Below, in pieces: positions 44,860 through 56,600 of a stretch of DNA of 64,000 bases. Within the stretch, counting starts at the first letter, position 1. Each line of letters starts with the position of its first letter. The notes below the pieces were generated by a model. That model saw only the letters and a list, made by a program, of their open reading frames with translations, searched no databases and was not told the origin of the DNA. Source of the stretch: Zygnema cylindricum (Eukaryota > Streptophyta > Zygnematophyceae > Zygnematales > Zygnemataceae); contig JBBHKE010003205.1 of the NCBI GenBank assembly GCA_037447655.1, positions 123,524 to 187,523 of the forward strand. Reading direction: 5' to 3'. The position numbers were made by a program, and so were the translations under genes.

Positions 44860-46770
44860 AAGACAGGACTTCTATATTATTATCCCTCCAATACTTTTGT
44901 AAAAACTCTGAACTCTTATCTTCTAAAGTTAACTCATCTTCTGGCCTTCTTAGATAATGCACTTGCTAGAATATAGTATTGCCGACCTTAAACCGTTGAC
45001 CAACCCAATCTATTACCCATTTGTGGACCTCAGGTTTTATAATTATTGAAGGATCCAATTCAATTCTCTTTCAGTTGGCCGAAGATTTTCTGGTTTCAAC
45101 TAACTAATAAGTATTACTGGATGAATTTTTGTTGAAGGCAGAAAGTCCAATTTGGTAGCAATTGACGATATCATCTCGATTACAGTAAATGGTCCAATGT
45201 ACTTGGGAGCGAATTTCCCCATAGGATCCGATTGTCCCTCGATCTTTCACGTGTAATGAGTTGTAGAAAGCCAAACCTTGTCACTTGCGCTTATCACCCA
45301 ATCACCACCTTTGCTGTTAGCATTTAAGTGTTGCCTCCTTTGTGCCTCCACTAATGTATCCCGTACTGTTTTCCAAACTGTTTGAATGTATTCCCAAAAA
45401 CTGTTTGAATGTATTCCCAAAACTCTGTTCCAGAATTTATACTCTCCCGAGTGACCCCTGTTAGTAAGTCTAATGCTTCTATGGGTTGGTATCCGTATGA
45501 AACTTCAAACGGTGAGAATCTTGTACTAGCATGTTTACATGAATTGTATTCAAATTCTATTAATGGCAGTTTAGATTCCCATGTGATCTCAACTCCACTA
45601 CAAACAGTCCTAAGCATTTCCTCCAATGTACGGTTTATCCTTTATGTTGGTTCATCTGTCTGAGGATGATAAGAGGTACCCATTTTAAATTCAGTGCCTA
45701 AATTTTGTTGTAATTCTTTCCAAAATGCAGACGTAAATCTAGAATCTTTATCACTAACTATAGACAAAGGAACTCTATGATGTCTATCAACGTTGTGAAA
45801 ATATAACTTTGCAATATCTACATATGAATGAGTAGTTTTGCAAGGGATAAATATTTCCATTTTACTGAACCTATCAACTAAGTCCATGATATTGTCATTT
45901 CTTCTAGACGTAGCTGGCAACCTGACAATAAAATCCATACTAACAGATTCCCATGGTCTTTCGGGGATATGAAAAGGTTTTAAGAGACCTCCAAGTTTTT
46001 AGTTATTAGGTTTACGCTGGTGGCAAGGGACACAACTTTCCACGTGTTTCGGCACCTCCTTTGCCTTCCCAGGCCAAAACAATCTACTCAGCAACCGACC
46101 AAGAGTTTTATCTCGACCTAGATGTCCTAAATTCTCATGGGCTTCCTGTAAAAGGTGTTTTCTTAAGTCTCCTATTTTAGGAGTGCATAATGTATCTCTT
46201 GTTCGCAAATACAGTAAACCATCTCTATTCTAAAGTTTTTGACATGCCTTTCATTCAATGGGTCAGAATTCCCTCCCAAAATATTATTGCAAATCACAAC
46301 AAAATAAGGACCTTGATTATAACCATTTCTAACACCATCTAAAAACAATTAATCCCAAACCATCACGCTTATCTCAAAACATCTACTTAAAGGATCTGCG
46401 CCTATATTTGCCTTTCCAAGAATATGTTTGACATTAAATTTGAATTATGCCAATTTTTGCATCCACCTAACCTATGTGCATGTCATAATCTGTAAATCAC
46501 TTAATATTTGTAGATAGGAGAGTGCCTTATTATCACAATGAACCGTAAATTCTTTATTATGCAAATAACAACGCCATTTCACCAATGCATGAACTATTGC
46601 AAGTAATTCGTTTTCCTGTGTTGCACATTTTTTTTGAGCATCATTGAATTTCCTGGACTCAAAAACAGTAGGATGAAAATGTTTTCCGACTTTCTGACTT
46701 ATGACTGCACCTGGACCTTTATCAGATGCATCAGTAGTGATCAAAACTTCAAATTCCCCAGCAAGATCAG
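44860..46770 (-). pseudogene. Gypsy G1 RNase H and integrase, broken
   Basis: RNase H: ITTDASDKGPGAVISQ and HCDNKALSYLQ (46472-46744). Integrase zinc domain: HENLGHLGRDKTLGRLLSR and CVPCHQRK (45999-46208). Core: VDRFSKMEIFIP, VSDKDSRFTSAFWKEL, GTSYHPQTDEPT (45642-45938), then 45351-45626 with SPFEVSYGYQP. Toward 44900 a decayed tail with RRPEDELTLEDKSSEFLQKY resembles a chromodomain, which would make it a chromovirus (tentative). Stops and frame changes separate the blocks. Confidence 0.85.
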
Positions 46771-46772
46771 GA

Positions 46773-47640
46773 TTACACCAGTGTAGGGGAAGAGGTCAAC
46801 TTCCGTTTTAGTTCCTCGAGAGCTTTCTCCTGATCGTCTCCCCACACAAACGTCTCCTTCTCCCAAAGTAAATCTGTCAAAGGTGCGGCGATCATACTGA
46901 AGTTCATGATAAATTTCCTGTAATAAGTGGCCAATCCCAAAAATGATCTAACTTTTGTGACATTAGTAGGTTGCTTCCAATTTTGGATTGCACTAATTTT
47001 GGATGGATCTGTTTTAACACTCTCCCCACTAACTATATGTCCCAAAAATAATTCTTGACTCATAAGAAAACTGGATTTTGACAATTTTCCATATAGTTTT
47101 CTTTCCGTTAACCTTTCCAACACTTTCCTTAAATGTATTACATGTTGCTCTTTAGATTCGTTGTAAATTAAAATATCATCTATAAACACCTGAACAAACT
47201 CATCTATATAACCAGAAAATGTTTGGTTCATTAATCTTTGATAAGTAGGCAGTGCATTCGTCAAACCAAATAGCATCACTATCCATTCAAAATGACTGAC
47301 TTTAGTTCTAAAAGCAGTTTTATCAACATCTTCAGTCCTAATTGGCACCTGATTAAAGCCACTACGCAGATCAGACAAAGAAAATAATTTAGCACCTTTC
47401 AAAAGATCTATCAAATCAGAAATTAAAGGTAACGGATACTTATCCTTCATCGTGATCTTGTTCAGACTACGATAGTCGACAAACATCCTCAACGTTCTAT
47501 CCTTCTTTTTGGCAAAGAGAACTGGTGCTCCGTACGGTGTTTTGCTGCAAAATATGTCCTTTCTCCAAAAGCTCATTGATCTGTTTCTTTAACTACTCCT
47601 GCTCAAAGAAACTGTGCGTATAAATTCATGTGACAGCAGG
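46773..47640 (-). pseudogene. Gypsy G1 reverse transcriptase
   Basis: Contains SKTPYGAPVLFAKKKDRTLR, FVDYRSLNKIT, SLSDLRSGFNQVPI and the catalytic FIDDILIY, then FLGHIVSGESVKTDPSKI and TYYRKFIMNFS. This is the standard Ty3/gypsy RT order. One frame is open over 47576-46773; the N-terminal part is interrupted near 47590. Confidence 0.9.
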
Positions 47641-48279
47641 ATTACATCCAGGTTCAAGGTTAATAACATGTTCCACATCTCGGGAAGGTGGCCTCCCTGA
47701 GGGTAAGTCTCTTGGGAAAACATCTCTAAATTCAAAAATCAAATCTTTCGTAGAAGCATCGGATGTATCAATGTCAGTTACAAAATCAAATTCTTGTTTT
47801 TCAAGATTTTTAATGGTGTCTGTTTTAGAAATAACATCAATGCTAGTGTTTTCTCCCCCCCTTTCATCACTAACTGCCTCAGTTACTAATTACAAGAAAG
47901 CATGATTTGTTTTATCTTTTAAATGCTTTTTAAATTGTTTAGCAGAAATCAAACATTCTATTCCCAATTGGTTATGTTATTTATATGATTTTTATGCAAA
48001 TTCTTCGAAGGTAATGCTTGCAAAACTTGCCAACCGTTTTCAAACTTCACTCTCAAGGTGTTGGTTTCCCAATTAATTTGAGGGTTATGTTCAGTTAACC
48101 AAGGCGTTCACAGTATTAGCTCCTCACTACCTAAATTCATTATTTCACACAACTTTCATTTTATGACGTTGGATATATCAACTTTTATTGTGTTAGTTTG
48201 TAAATCTAATGTGGTTTTATTACCATTTGCCACTTCAACATGGAAAGGTTTTTTCCTTATTACTGTAGGATTTTTTTTT

Positions 48280-49890
48280 TCCCCAACAAACTAATGTGAA
48301 AAAAAATTATGTGTAGCACCTGAATCTACCATAACTCTCAATGGTTTTCCTTCCACTAAAGACTCGAATCTGATCAAACTGTTTTTGGTGTCATCGTAAC
48401 TTAACTGTCCTAACATAGGTCTGTTGTTAAGAGTTTCATCAAAAGGATTGTTCAAACTAGGGAGTGTAGTTAGCATCAAAATAAATTATGCTATTCTAGC
48501 CTTTCCATTCATTAGCTTGCCCTCCAAAGTTAACTCCTTAACCTTTTGATGTGATCGACTCAACTGAGGACTTTCAGCTAGTCCTTTGCGTTTCCCACCT
48601 CTTGGGCTTCCTGCTCTACTAAATATAATGCAATATCTTTTTGAATACCTTCATTGACATCAACTGTTTTAAGAGATCCCTTATATGTACAGTCCTTAGC
48701 GTAATGATCTGAACCCCCGCATTTAAAACAACTGACTTTCTTTTTCGGTTTTGTGTATTCTCTCCTGAAATATCCCTCCTCTCCACAGTTTTAAAAGTTT
48801 TTTTTTTTCAATTGTGCACACTTTGATGCCCTATGACCTCTTTTTCTGACAAATAGTGCACGTGGGAATGCTTAGATTGGGTTTTTGAGCATTAATACTT
48901 GATTTATGACTCTTAATGTATCCCTCTCTTTTGTGAAATTTGTTTCCTGCATTAACACTTTGTCCACCTCTCTGTTTTCCCCTGAAGATATTGTGCCTAT
49001 TCACCAGAACTGTATTTAGACCGTATTTTTCAAACTCCTCACCCCACTCTGATACTTTATTAAAATTTCCCCTGAGTGGTCGAGTTTCACGATTATACCC
49101 CAATTGATCCTCTAATTCTAATACCTTATTGAGTAACTCCTTCAAATAATTTTTTTTTGATGTTTCAGTTCTGATTTCAGTATAGGATTGAGATAGTTCA
49201 TGAAATGCAACGTAGGCATTTCATCAGTCAAACCTATGATATGAATGCTATATCAGTCAAATTCCACAATATAATCTTTCACAGATCCAGTCTGCTTATA
49301 ATTAAGTCAATTTTTTTCTATTTTGGATTTATAAGTGACAGACAAAAAATTTGATTTGATTGCGGTCTTAAAAGCTTCCAATCAACATTATGAGGAATCA
49401 AATTAGACCTCCTCTGAGTGTAATACCAAATCTGAGCATCACATTTCAGACAGCTAACAACAAAAAAAGTGTAATCATCACAATCATTGTTTATAGATTC
49501 CAAATAATACTCCATATGAAAAATCCAAGCATCTTACTCATCAATCTTCTTACCATTAAATGATAGTGCTTCACTGATAGACAATTTCAGATCCATTATC
49601 TTCTTAGGTCTATCGTGATTATCTTCCCTAAAACTGGCATTTCCGATACTACTCTCACCCTTTTGGTCATTAACATCATTTCTGGTGTGAATTAAATTAA
49701 TTAGCTCATCTAATTCGTGATTTGAAACATTTCAATTTTCTTTAAAATCCTTCAATACACTTTTTAACTCAGAAATTGTTTTATCCATAGCAGCAACATG
49801 ATTTTTAAATCTTTTGACCAATTTCACACTACGCTTTTTCAACACATTCAAGGCATTTTCCATTTCACGTTTCCATGCAGAATTTGCCAT
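48280..49890 (-). pseudogene. Gypsy G1 gag and protease, broken
   Basis: Gag starts at 49890 (MANSAWKREMENALNVLKKR). Its C-terminal part carries two zinc knuckles: CTICQKRGHRASKC-like near 48830-48870 and CFKCGGSDHYAKDC near 48700-48740. Protease VMVDSGATHNFFSH at 48291-48340. Several stops and frame changes. The part between protease and RT (47640-48280) is a decayed spacer. Confidence 0.8.
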
Positions 49891-50604
49891 TATCACACAA
49901 TGAAATCAAGCAATAAAAGGTAGAGTGTAATTATCCAAAAAAGTTTGCAGCAGATTTGATGTCCTCAGATTTCTCTAATCTAAGCCTTCCTTTCTTTAAC
50001 AAATCTTTTAAAATACATCAAAATCTGAAAATCAAATAAACATTAAAATTAAGTTAGTGAAAATTCAATTTTCCCAAACATTGAAATAGAAAGGTAAAAA
50101 ATTTCCCCAAATATTTTGAAACAACAAAATTGAAAGCAATCAAAGGTAATAATTTAGGGTTTGAAATTTTTTAAGTCATTTTTGGACTCTTTTGCTCTTG
50201 AAGAAGTAAAGTGCTCCACTTTCCTTCTCCACCATAACAAATTTCCCAATTTCCACTACATTAGGATCTTTTGTTCTCTAATCCTCACATCCTCACCCTT
50301 CATGGCTTCAAGCCCTCCCTCTACATATGAATCATTGCTAGGAGAAGGCAAGTTTGTTTGGCCTCTAGGTAATTGGAGTGAGTTTCAGCGGTGGCTACAC
50401 TGCCCACCCCGCCTTAGGACCTGAGCACGCCCCACATCTAACCAGCGGCCTCACATCTAACCAGCGGCCGCTGGCTGTGTGATCACTCAATTTCCCTCCA
50501 ATCCCGTACCACTTCACATTGTGGTTCTCCAAACACAGGTTAGAGCACCCTCAGCGGTCCTGGCAGTTGATATTCGAGTGAGCAAACTTCTCCCTGGTTT
50601 CTAA
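49891..50604 (-). other. Gypsy G1 5' leader
   Basis: About 700 bp between the primer site and gag with no credible gene. A plus-strand frame at 50161-50424 has no recognisable motif and runs against the element. Confidence 0.6.
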
Positions 50605-50619
50605 CCATCTCTGATACCA
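50605..50619 (-). other. Gypsy G1 primer-binding site (tRNA-iMet 3' end)
   Basis: Minus strand TGGTATCAGAGATGG, starting two bases after the 5' LTR; the first 11 bases fit the common plant site TGGTATCAGAGC. Confidence 0.85.
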
Positions 50620-50621
50620 TA

Positions 50622-51716
50622 TGTAATACGATCTCGTACCTCTCAGAAAATCCCATTACTACAACCAATTTCAACGACACATTCCACAAACTGGAAAAAT
50701 ACACATCCATATTGGAAAGCACTCACATAAGGATAAACTTTAAATTAGAAGAAGCTTCTGTCCACATAACATTAGCTTAATCTCCAGCCCTTGTGGCTCA
50801 ACCCTTCTTTTAAAGTGTTTTCCACTACTGTCCACTCTTAATAATTCTATCTCTTAACTACTAAAACACTACCTAGTTTGTAAGAGATTTCAGTGCCAAA
50901 ATGCTAATGCTTCACTTTGGTTTTAATCGCTCAAGACCAAGATCAGTCAGAATTTCTCCAAATTTTCTAAAAGAAAAGATGTTTACTTTTCTCTTAGACT
51001 TCACTATTTATCTATCATCGCCCTGGACCAGCAAGGCCTATAATTATTGGGATGTTCTAATAGATTTGGTGCGTAAAATACAAAAATCGAAAAGAAAATA
51101 GCAAAGGCTTGAAATTATATCCGATCAAACAGCCATACAAAAGCTGTCATTTGAATAAAAAAAGTCAACGCTCCGTTGAACAGGTTTTACCTTGGCCAAT
51201 CATTGATCAGCAAGGACTCAGACTGGCCAATTCAAAAATGTGCGAAATCTCTTACTAACTACGTAGCATTTACCAACCAATCAAACGCTACGTTTCACTA
51301 CATAACATTTTCGAGAAAAAGTGCGCGCCAAACGAACCGCGACTTCGCACGAACGTGCGACACAAATTTCGCATGCGAAACTACCTAAGAAATTCGATTA
51401 AGTGAAAATGACGTTTCGTACTAAAAATTGTACGAAACAAACCATCGTGCGCACTAAACGACTAAATGTTTCATCAGTACGTTATGAAACGTACACGCAA
51501 AATTTCGGTACTAAATTAACCCTTAACCCGTTTGAATGATACCCACTTGTTAGTTTGACCCCGCGCTGTCACCTACATACACCTATCGCTATATCTTTTG
51601 CAACAAAACTCCAAATCGCGCGATTCTTTCGCGTACGTCTACCAAAATCATAACTTTATATTCCCAACTTTTAAATACCCATTTACAAAAAAGTTCGATC
51701 CACTATTACTGTTACA
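50622..51716 (-). repeat. Gypsy G1 5' LTR (1095 bp)
   Basis: Plus-strand ends TGTAATACGATCTCG and CTGTTACA. Relative to the left LTR it has an extra block at about 51031-51163. Confidence 0.9.
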
Positions 51717-51721
51717 TACGA

Positions 51722-52526
51722 CATGTATAAACCTGCACGAAAAAAAATAAACTTCGTACATAATATATAAGCGTACCCGCGTATAAATATCAATGAAACT
51801 AAAAATGATGCGTAGTCACGCGCGACCAAATAAAGCCACACTATTTACGAATGAACATTTTTACATTGAATAAATACTTCACATTGATTCACATTGTCGG
51901 TGTGTGCTTTCACAGTGGAGCTCACGTGAAGTGAGTTACTACCTGCGCGCAACCATTTTATTTATATGTGGTTGCCTCAGTTTGTAAACCTGCGCCGGCC
52001 GTGTGATTTTTTTTTTTTTCATGACGCTCAACGTTCGCAAGCGCGACAGTTTTTTAACCGCCATTACAATATTTCGCGAGTCAAAGTTGTTCGACGGATT
52101 GACCGTCAAATCTGAACTTAAAGGTACGTAGCTTGTACAAAACTGTACTTCAAATGTACAATTTTTGACAACTACCTGCTCGCATAAAAAATCGTCTCTA
52201 CGATTATCAATTCCTTTATATGAATTACAGAATTAGTACTTTTTTTTCTGTTACATTTTGCGCAGTCTACCTTTAAGTCACGGAACGAAAATCACGTCGT
52301 ACGTGGCGTATCAGACAATTTGTTTTTTTCTCTAAAACAACATGGTATATTATAATATAAAATATTAAATTTAAAAAATAATATATATCGCGATATATGT
52401 CGCACTAATTTATGTTGGTCTCGGTACGATATATCGAGTTTTCTGCTTGATCGAATATCGAAATTATCGCGATGTGAATTTACCCGATACCAAACACTAC
52501 CCAAAGAAATAATAAACGACCCTAAG
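51722..52526. mobile_element. Foldback element, right arm
   Basis: Inverted counterpart of 43199-43835: gtgctttcacagtggagctc, cgcaagcgcgac, tcgtctctacgattatcaat, and the terminus aataataaacgaccctaag. It contains an extra AT-rich block (about 52240-52500) not seen in the left arm. Confidence 0.7.
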
Positions 52527-52528
52527 TA

Positions 52529-52718
52529 TGTTGAAATTGGAAATCTTTACTTAGTAGATAGAGATGTCAGGAGGAATTAAGGACTTAAAATATTTTGGAA
52601 ATGAAAACATGTAATACTTACCTCATATGGTGTTACAGTAAAAGAAGACTAAGATAGTGTACTATACGGCCAGTTGGACACGCGTCGGCAGGAAAAGGGT
52701 GTTCCATGTTTCGCGGAG
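52529..52718 (+). repeat. Copia I 5' LTR, first part (split by H)
   Basis: Begins TGTTGAAATTGGAAATC, the terminal form of this clade, right after the foldback terminus. It continues after H at 59080. The two parts add to about 980 bp, close to the other LTRs. The assignment is an inference from size and ends, because the 3' LTR lies outside the window. Confidence 0.5.
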
Positions 52719-52917
52719 TGTTGAAATAAAAGGTATTTTCTAGGTTAGTTAAAAGATTTAAATAAGAGCAGGAAAAAGCAAAGGCAACCTGCTTCTAGCT
52801 TCTCTCTCTACCCCCCATACTTGTCGTAGTCACTGAAGGCTGGAGAGGAAGCTAGAGCCATGGCTGCCTATGCTCCTTCTAGAGTCAGAAAGCAGATCCT
52901 TGGTAAACTTACCAAAA

Positions 52918-52995
52918 GGATTAGCCGGACCCAGGATTTGATCCTGGTACCTACCATCCGTCAAAGTAGCCGTTAGTTTTACCCTGTAGTCTAAG
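52918..52995 (-). promoter_or_regulatory. tRNA-like (B-box/hairpin) module in H LTR, antisense
   Basis: Minus strand AACTAACGGCTACTTTGACG, then GTACCAGGATCAAATCCTGG, then GTCCGGC. GGATCAAATCC is B-box-like with A at the first T-loop position, and CCAGGAT/ATCCTGG forms a perfect stem. Repeated in the 3' LTR near 58282-58358. Confidence 0.5.
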
Positions 52996-53478
52996 ACCAG
53001 TGCTGAAGTATATAGGGTACGATAGCTACTTAAAGATGACGAAAAAGAGAAGTTCGATTTACTGACAAACGGACCACAATCACACAGACACAGTTAAAAA
53101 TAGAATTACACCGGAAATGTACTACTTGTATTTTTAACGGCTATAAATTAAGGCCGACATTAATCTAACGACGGAGAAAGAAGCCGGCATCGCGGAATGG
53201 TCGATTTGGCGGTTTTCGGTCACAACCACAACGGGTGACACGTGGCAGCATGACATTGGATGACGGTATCTCCGAACATATTATGGCGAACCCGGATATG
53301 GCAGGCGTCGTCTTCTGGCCATATCGTACAATGGCCGTACAGAAAGTACTTCGGACTAATAACCTTTCTGTACTGTACACTCAATTGATTGGTTCCGTAC
53401 ATCAGTAGGAGAGGGTTTAGAGAGGGGTTTAGGACTTAGAAAATTAGAGATAGCCGCCTCTCTCTCAAAGAGCTTTTG

Positions 53479-53500
53479 TATAAAAGGGTCATCTTTGACC
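53479..53500 (+). promoter_or_regulatory. TATA box and inverted TTGACC pair in H LTR
   Basis: TATAAAA is followed two bases later by GGTCATCTTTGACC. TTGACC fits the plant WRKY W-box. The pair, with spacing kept, is also in C (23413-23426), B1 and F. Probable Pol II promoter of the element, which puts the tRNA-like module in U3. Confidence 0.55.
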
Positions 53501-53690
53501 ATTGATAATTAACTGCTCACGGGAGCAAATTCAAGGATTCTTTTTGTGGCACACTCAGGGGAGTCAGCCCTTCCAAGGGGTGGAGTCTGGTCAGTGTGTA
53601 TTCTGTCAGGGTGTCAGTAATATTCAGACAAAGCTTAAAGAACTGAGGTTATCCTAGAGGCTTCTAGCAAGCTGCCTACTCTGAGTACCT

Positions 53691-56600
53691 ATGGAGGTCT
53701 CAAAGTTGCAGGTTATGGGCCCACCCTCTAGGGTGCCCATATTCAATGGGACAGGGTTCATCTACTGGGAGACTATGACGATGGGAGCCTTATGTGAGAA
53801 AAGATTTTGGGGAATAGTGAGTGGGCGAGTGAAGCGCCCATCCGGTCCTGCTATTCCTCCACGGTTTGGAGGAAGCAGATTTGGTAAGAAACCAGATCCA
53901 CCGTCATCAGAGGAATCAGAAGACGCAGAAAGCATCGTGATGGAAAAAGGGAAAGAAATAGAGAAATCCATACCTATAGCAATCGGATCTGCTTTCATGT
54001 CTCCTATTCCGAGGAATGAGGAGAATGATATCGATACTTGGAACTACAACAACATGGCAGCCAAGCATTTTATCCTCCGTCATCTCACACAAGGACTCGC
54101 TGGTCCTCATTTACAGGTGGAAAGGGCATCCGATCTGTGGGATGCTCTTATAGAGATGTACCGTGGCGGTACTATTCAGGAATAGAAGCTAGCAGACTAA
54201 AGGATCAATGGATACTTTCAAAAAGGAGAGAAGATGCTCGATTTCTGCAATGAGCTGGCTATACTTTTCATGGAGTTAGAGTGTGCCGGAAAAGTAGAAA
54301 CCGAGAAGTCAAAGGTACATTGTTTACTCATGAAACTACCCGATGAGTATGAGAACATTCTAAACCAGGTACAGGATCTACTGGACTCCAGGTGGGTATA
54401 GAATTGAGTAGTTGGTATGATTCTCGTCCGAGAGATTACAATCGAAATCCGAAGGGGAGTTAAGAACGGACAAGCCTTGGCGGCTAGAGCAAGTTGGAGA
54501 AACAAAGATTCACAGAAACCCCTTGGAAGTCATGGAGGGGAAGACCTGAAAAATCAATCCGATGAATCCAGAACGAGGGTACCAAAGGGGCTTTGTCACT
54601 TTTGTAAGAAACCCGGGCATTACATGGCAGAATGCACCAAACTGACCGAGCTTCAGATAAAGGAGGGGCAGACCGGGGGTCAAACACGAGGGAAGAAAAA
54701 GGCACTTGTCACACAGGTACTCGAGGAGGAATCCGATGAGGAGGACGACGAACTTCTTTTGGATGAGGAGTTGGAGGCAAAAACAGAAGTCAAAATTCCA
54801 CGAAAGCAGAAATGTGTTTTCGGTGGACTGAAAGGTGAAGGAGGCTGGATTGTGGATTCAGGTGCATCTATGCACATGTGCAAAGATAAGCATCTATTTA
54901 CTAAGCTGAGAAAGATCCCTACAGTAGAGATTGAATATGGGGATGGGAGGGTAGTGACCACTACTTATGTAGGATCGGTAGATCTGAAAGTCGTAGTGGA
55001 GGGAAAAACCTCAATAGTTACGTTCTCCGATGTTTTGTTTATTCCGGAGTTAAAGAAGAATCTTATCTCTACGTCTGTATTAGATGATAAAGGATTTGAA
55101 ACTAGCACCAGAAAAGGAGTCTTTACAGCTAGCTTTGAGGAAGATGTGTATTTCACTGCTGAGAAAGGTAGCCAAGGAATGCTCAGGCTTGCTTTAAGTA
55201 ATGAAAAACTCAAACTTAACTATGCTGGTGTCAATGATATTATGTTGTGGCATAAGAGACTTGGGCATGTGAATCTAGAAAAGTTAAGAGAAATGAAAAA
55301 GTTGGGAGTAGTTGAAGGGATACGCTTTGGGGAAAATGATAATGTGAGTGATTGCAGTGGGTGTGCTCAAGGTAAAGCACACAGATTACCATTCCCAAAG
55401 GAAGCAACTTGTAAAGGAGAAAAAGTTCTTGATTTGGTACACACGGACATTTGGGGACCGGCGAGAGTGCCATCACCCGGAGGCAAAAGATTTATGCTAA
55501 CCATTTCTGATGATTGGTCCCGGTACTCCCGAGTATACTTTCTGAAAAATAAATCAGAAACTCCGGAGTATTTCAAACAATATAAGGCATGGGTCGAGAA
55601 ACTTCACGAGACCTCAATAAAGAGAGTAAGAAGTGACAATGGAGGAGAATATACCTCCAATCAGTTTGTAGAGTTCTTAAGGGAGGATGGTGTTCAACAT
55701 CAAAAGATAGTTCAAGAAAACCCGGAACGGAATGGTGTTGCCGAGAGATTGAATAGGACACTAAATGATAGTGCACGGAGTATGTTGTCATATAAAAGGA
55801 TAGGAAAAAGATTTTGGGCAAAAGCTATGAATTGTGCAAATTATTTGAGAAACAGAGTTTTAACTTCGGCGGTGAAAGGCCAAACTCCATATGAGAAATG
55901 GACCGGCTGAAAACCAGATCTATCTCATTTAAAGGTTTTTGGTAGTAAAGTCTTCAGTTTAGATACAGATAAAACAAACTGGAAACTAGATCCTAAAGGG
56001 AAACTAGGATACTTGCTAGGATATGATGAGGATGTAAAAGAGTATAGAGTGTATGATCTAAAGAGAGAAGATATAATATTAGTTAAACATCGGGTAGCTA
56101 CGGATGAAGGGAAGTCGGTAGATCCCTTTAAATCCTTAAAACCAGTCAGAATCAGAGTTGAGTCAGACAATTCTGATGACTTTCATCTCCTTAACTATCC
56201 GGGTTTTCAAGAAGACGATACTCTTGCAGGTTTGGATGATATCCTTGCCGATTGAAAACAGACAGAGTAAGACTTGAACTTGGAAACGCCAATGACACAA
56301 GCGGAAGACGTGGTGGAAACGGATATGGATCCAAGGGACAGGGGAGAAGCCGTGGTGAATCGAAAGAATCCACGAGAACTATCTATTCCAGCCGCAGATT
56401 TTGAGAGAGGGAGAAGAAGCAGCAAAAGGCTTCAAGAGAAACAAGTTAATAACAAGGTAACTAAACTATCTCACCCGGATGAACCTCAAACATATGAAGA
56501 GGCAATGAACTGTCCGGAAAGAAACCGGTGGATGACGGCCATCAATGAAGAGATGGCTTCAATCATGGCGGCTGACACATGGGAGTTGGTGGACTGTCCA

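Larger units (their letters stand above)
43836..51716 (-). mobile_element. Gypsy G1: structurally complete LTR retrotransposon
   Basis: A 7881-bp element flanked by the 5-bp duplication tacga (43831-43835 and 51717-51721), inserted in the foldback element. LTRs 43836-44809 and 50622-51716, primer site 50605-50619, gag, protease, RT, RNase H and integrase in Ty3/gypsy order. Many mutations. Confidence 0.95.
52719..53710 (+). repeat. Copia H 5' LTR
   Basis: TGTTGAAATAAAAGG to AAGTTGCA. Conserved motif ACTTGTCGTAGTCACTGAA at 52819-52837; antisense tRNA-like module 52918-52995; TATAAAA at 53479-53485; inverted GGTCATCTTTGACC at 53487-53500; ATG at 53691 in frame with gag. Confidence 0.95.

Noticed and set aside
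44860-45060. Firm assignment of a chromodomain in G1
   Set aside because: Only a partial, stop-interrupted resemblance (RRPEDELTLEDKSS); kept as a tentative remark only.
50161-50424. 87-codon plus-strand frame in the G1 leader
   Set aside because: Runs against the element, has no recognisable domain and lies in untranslated leader sequence.
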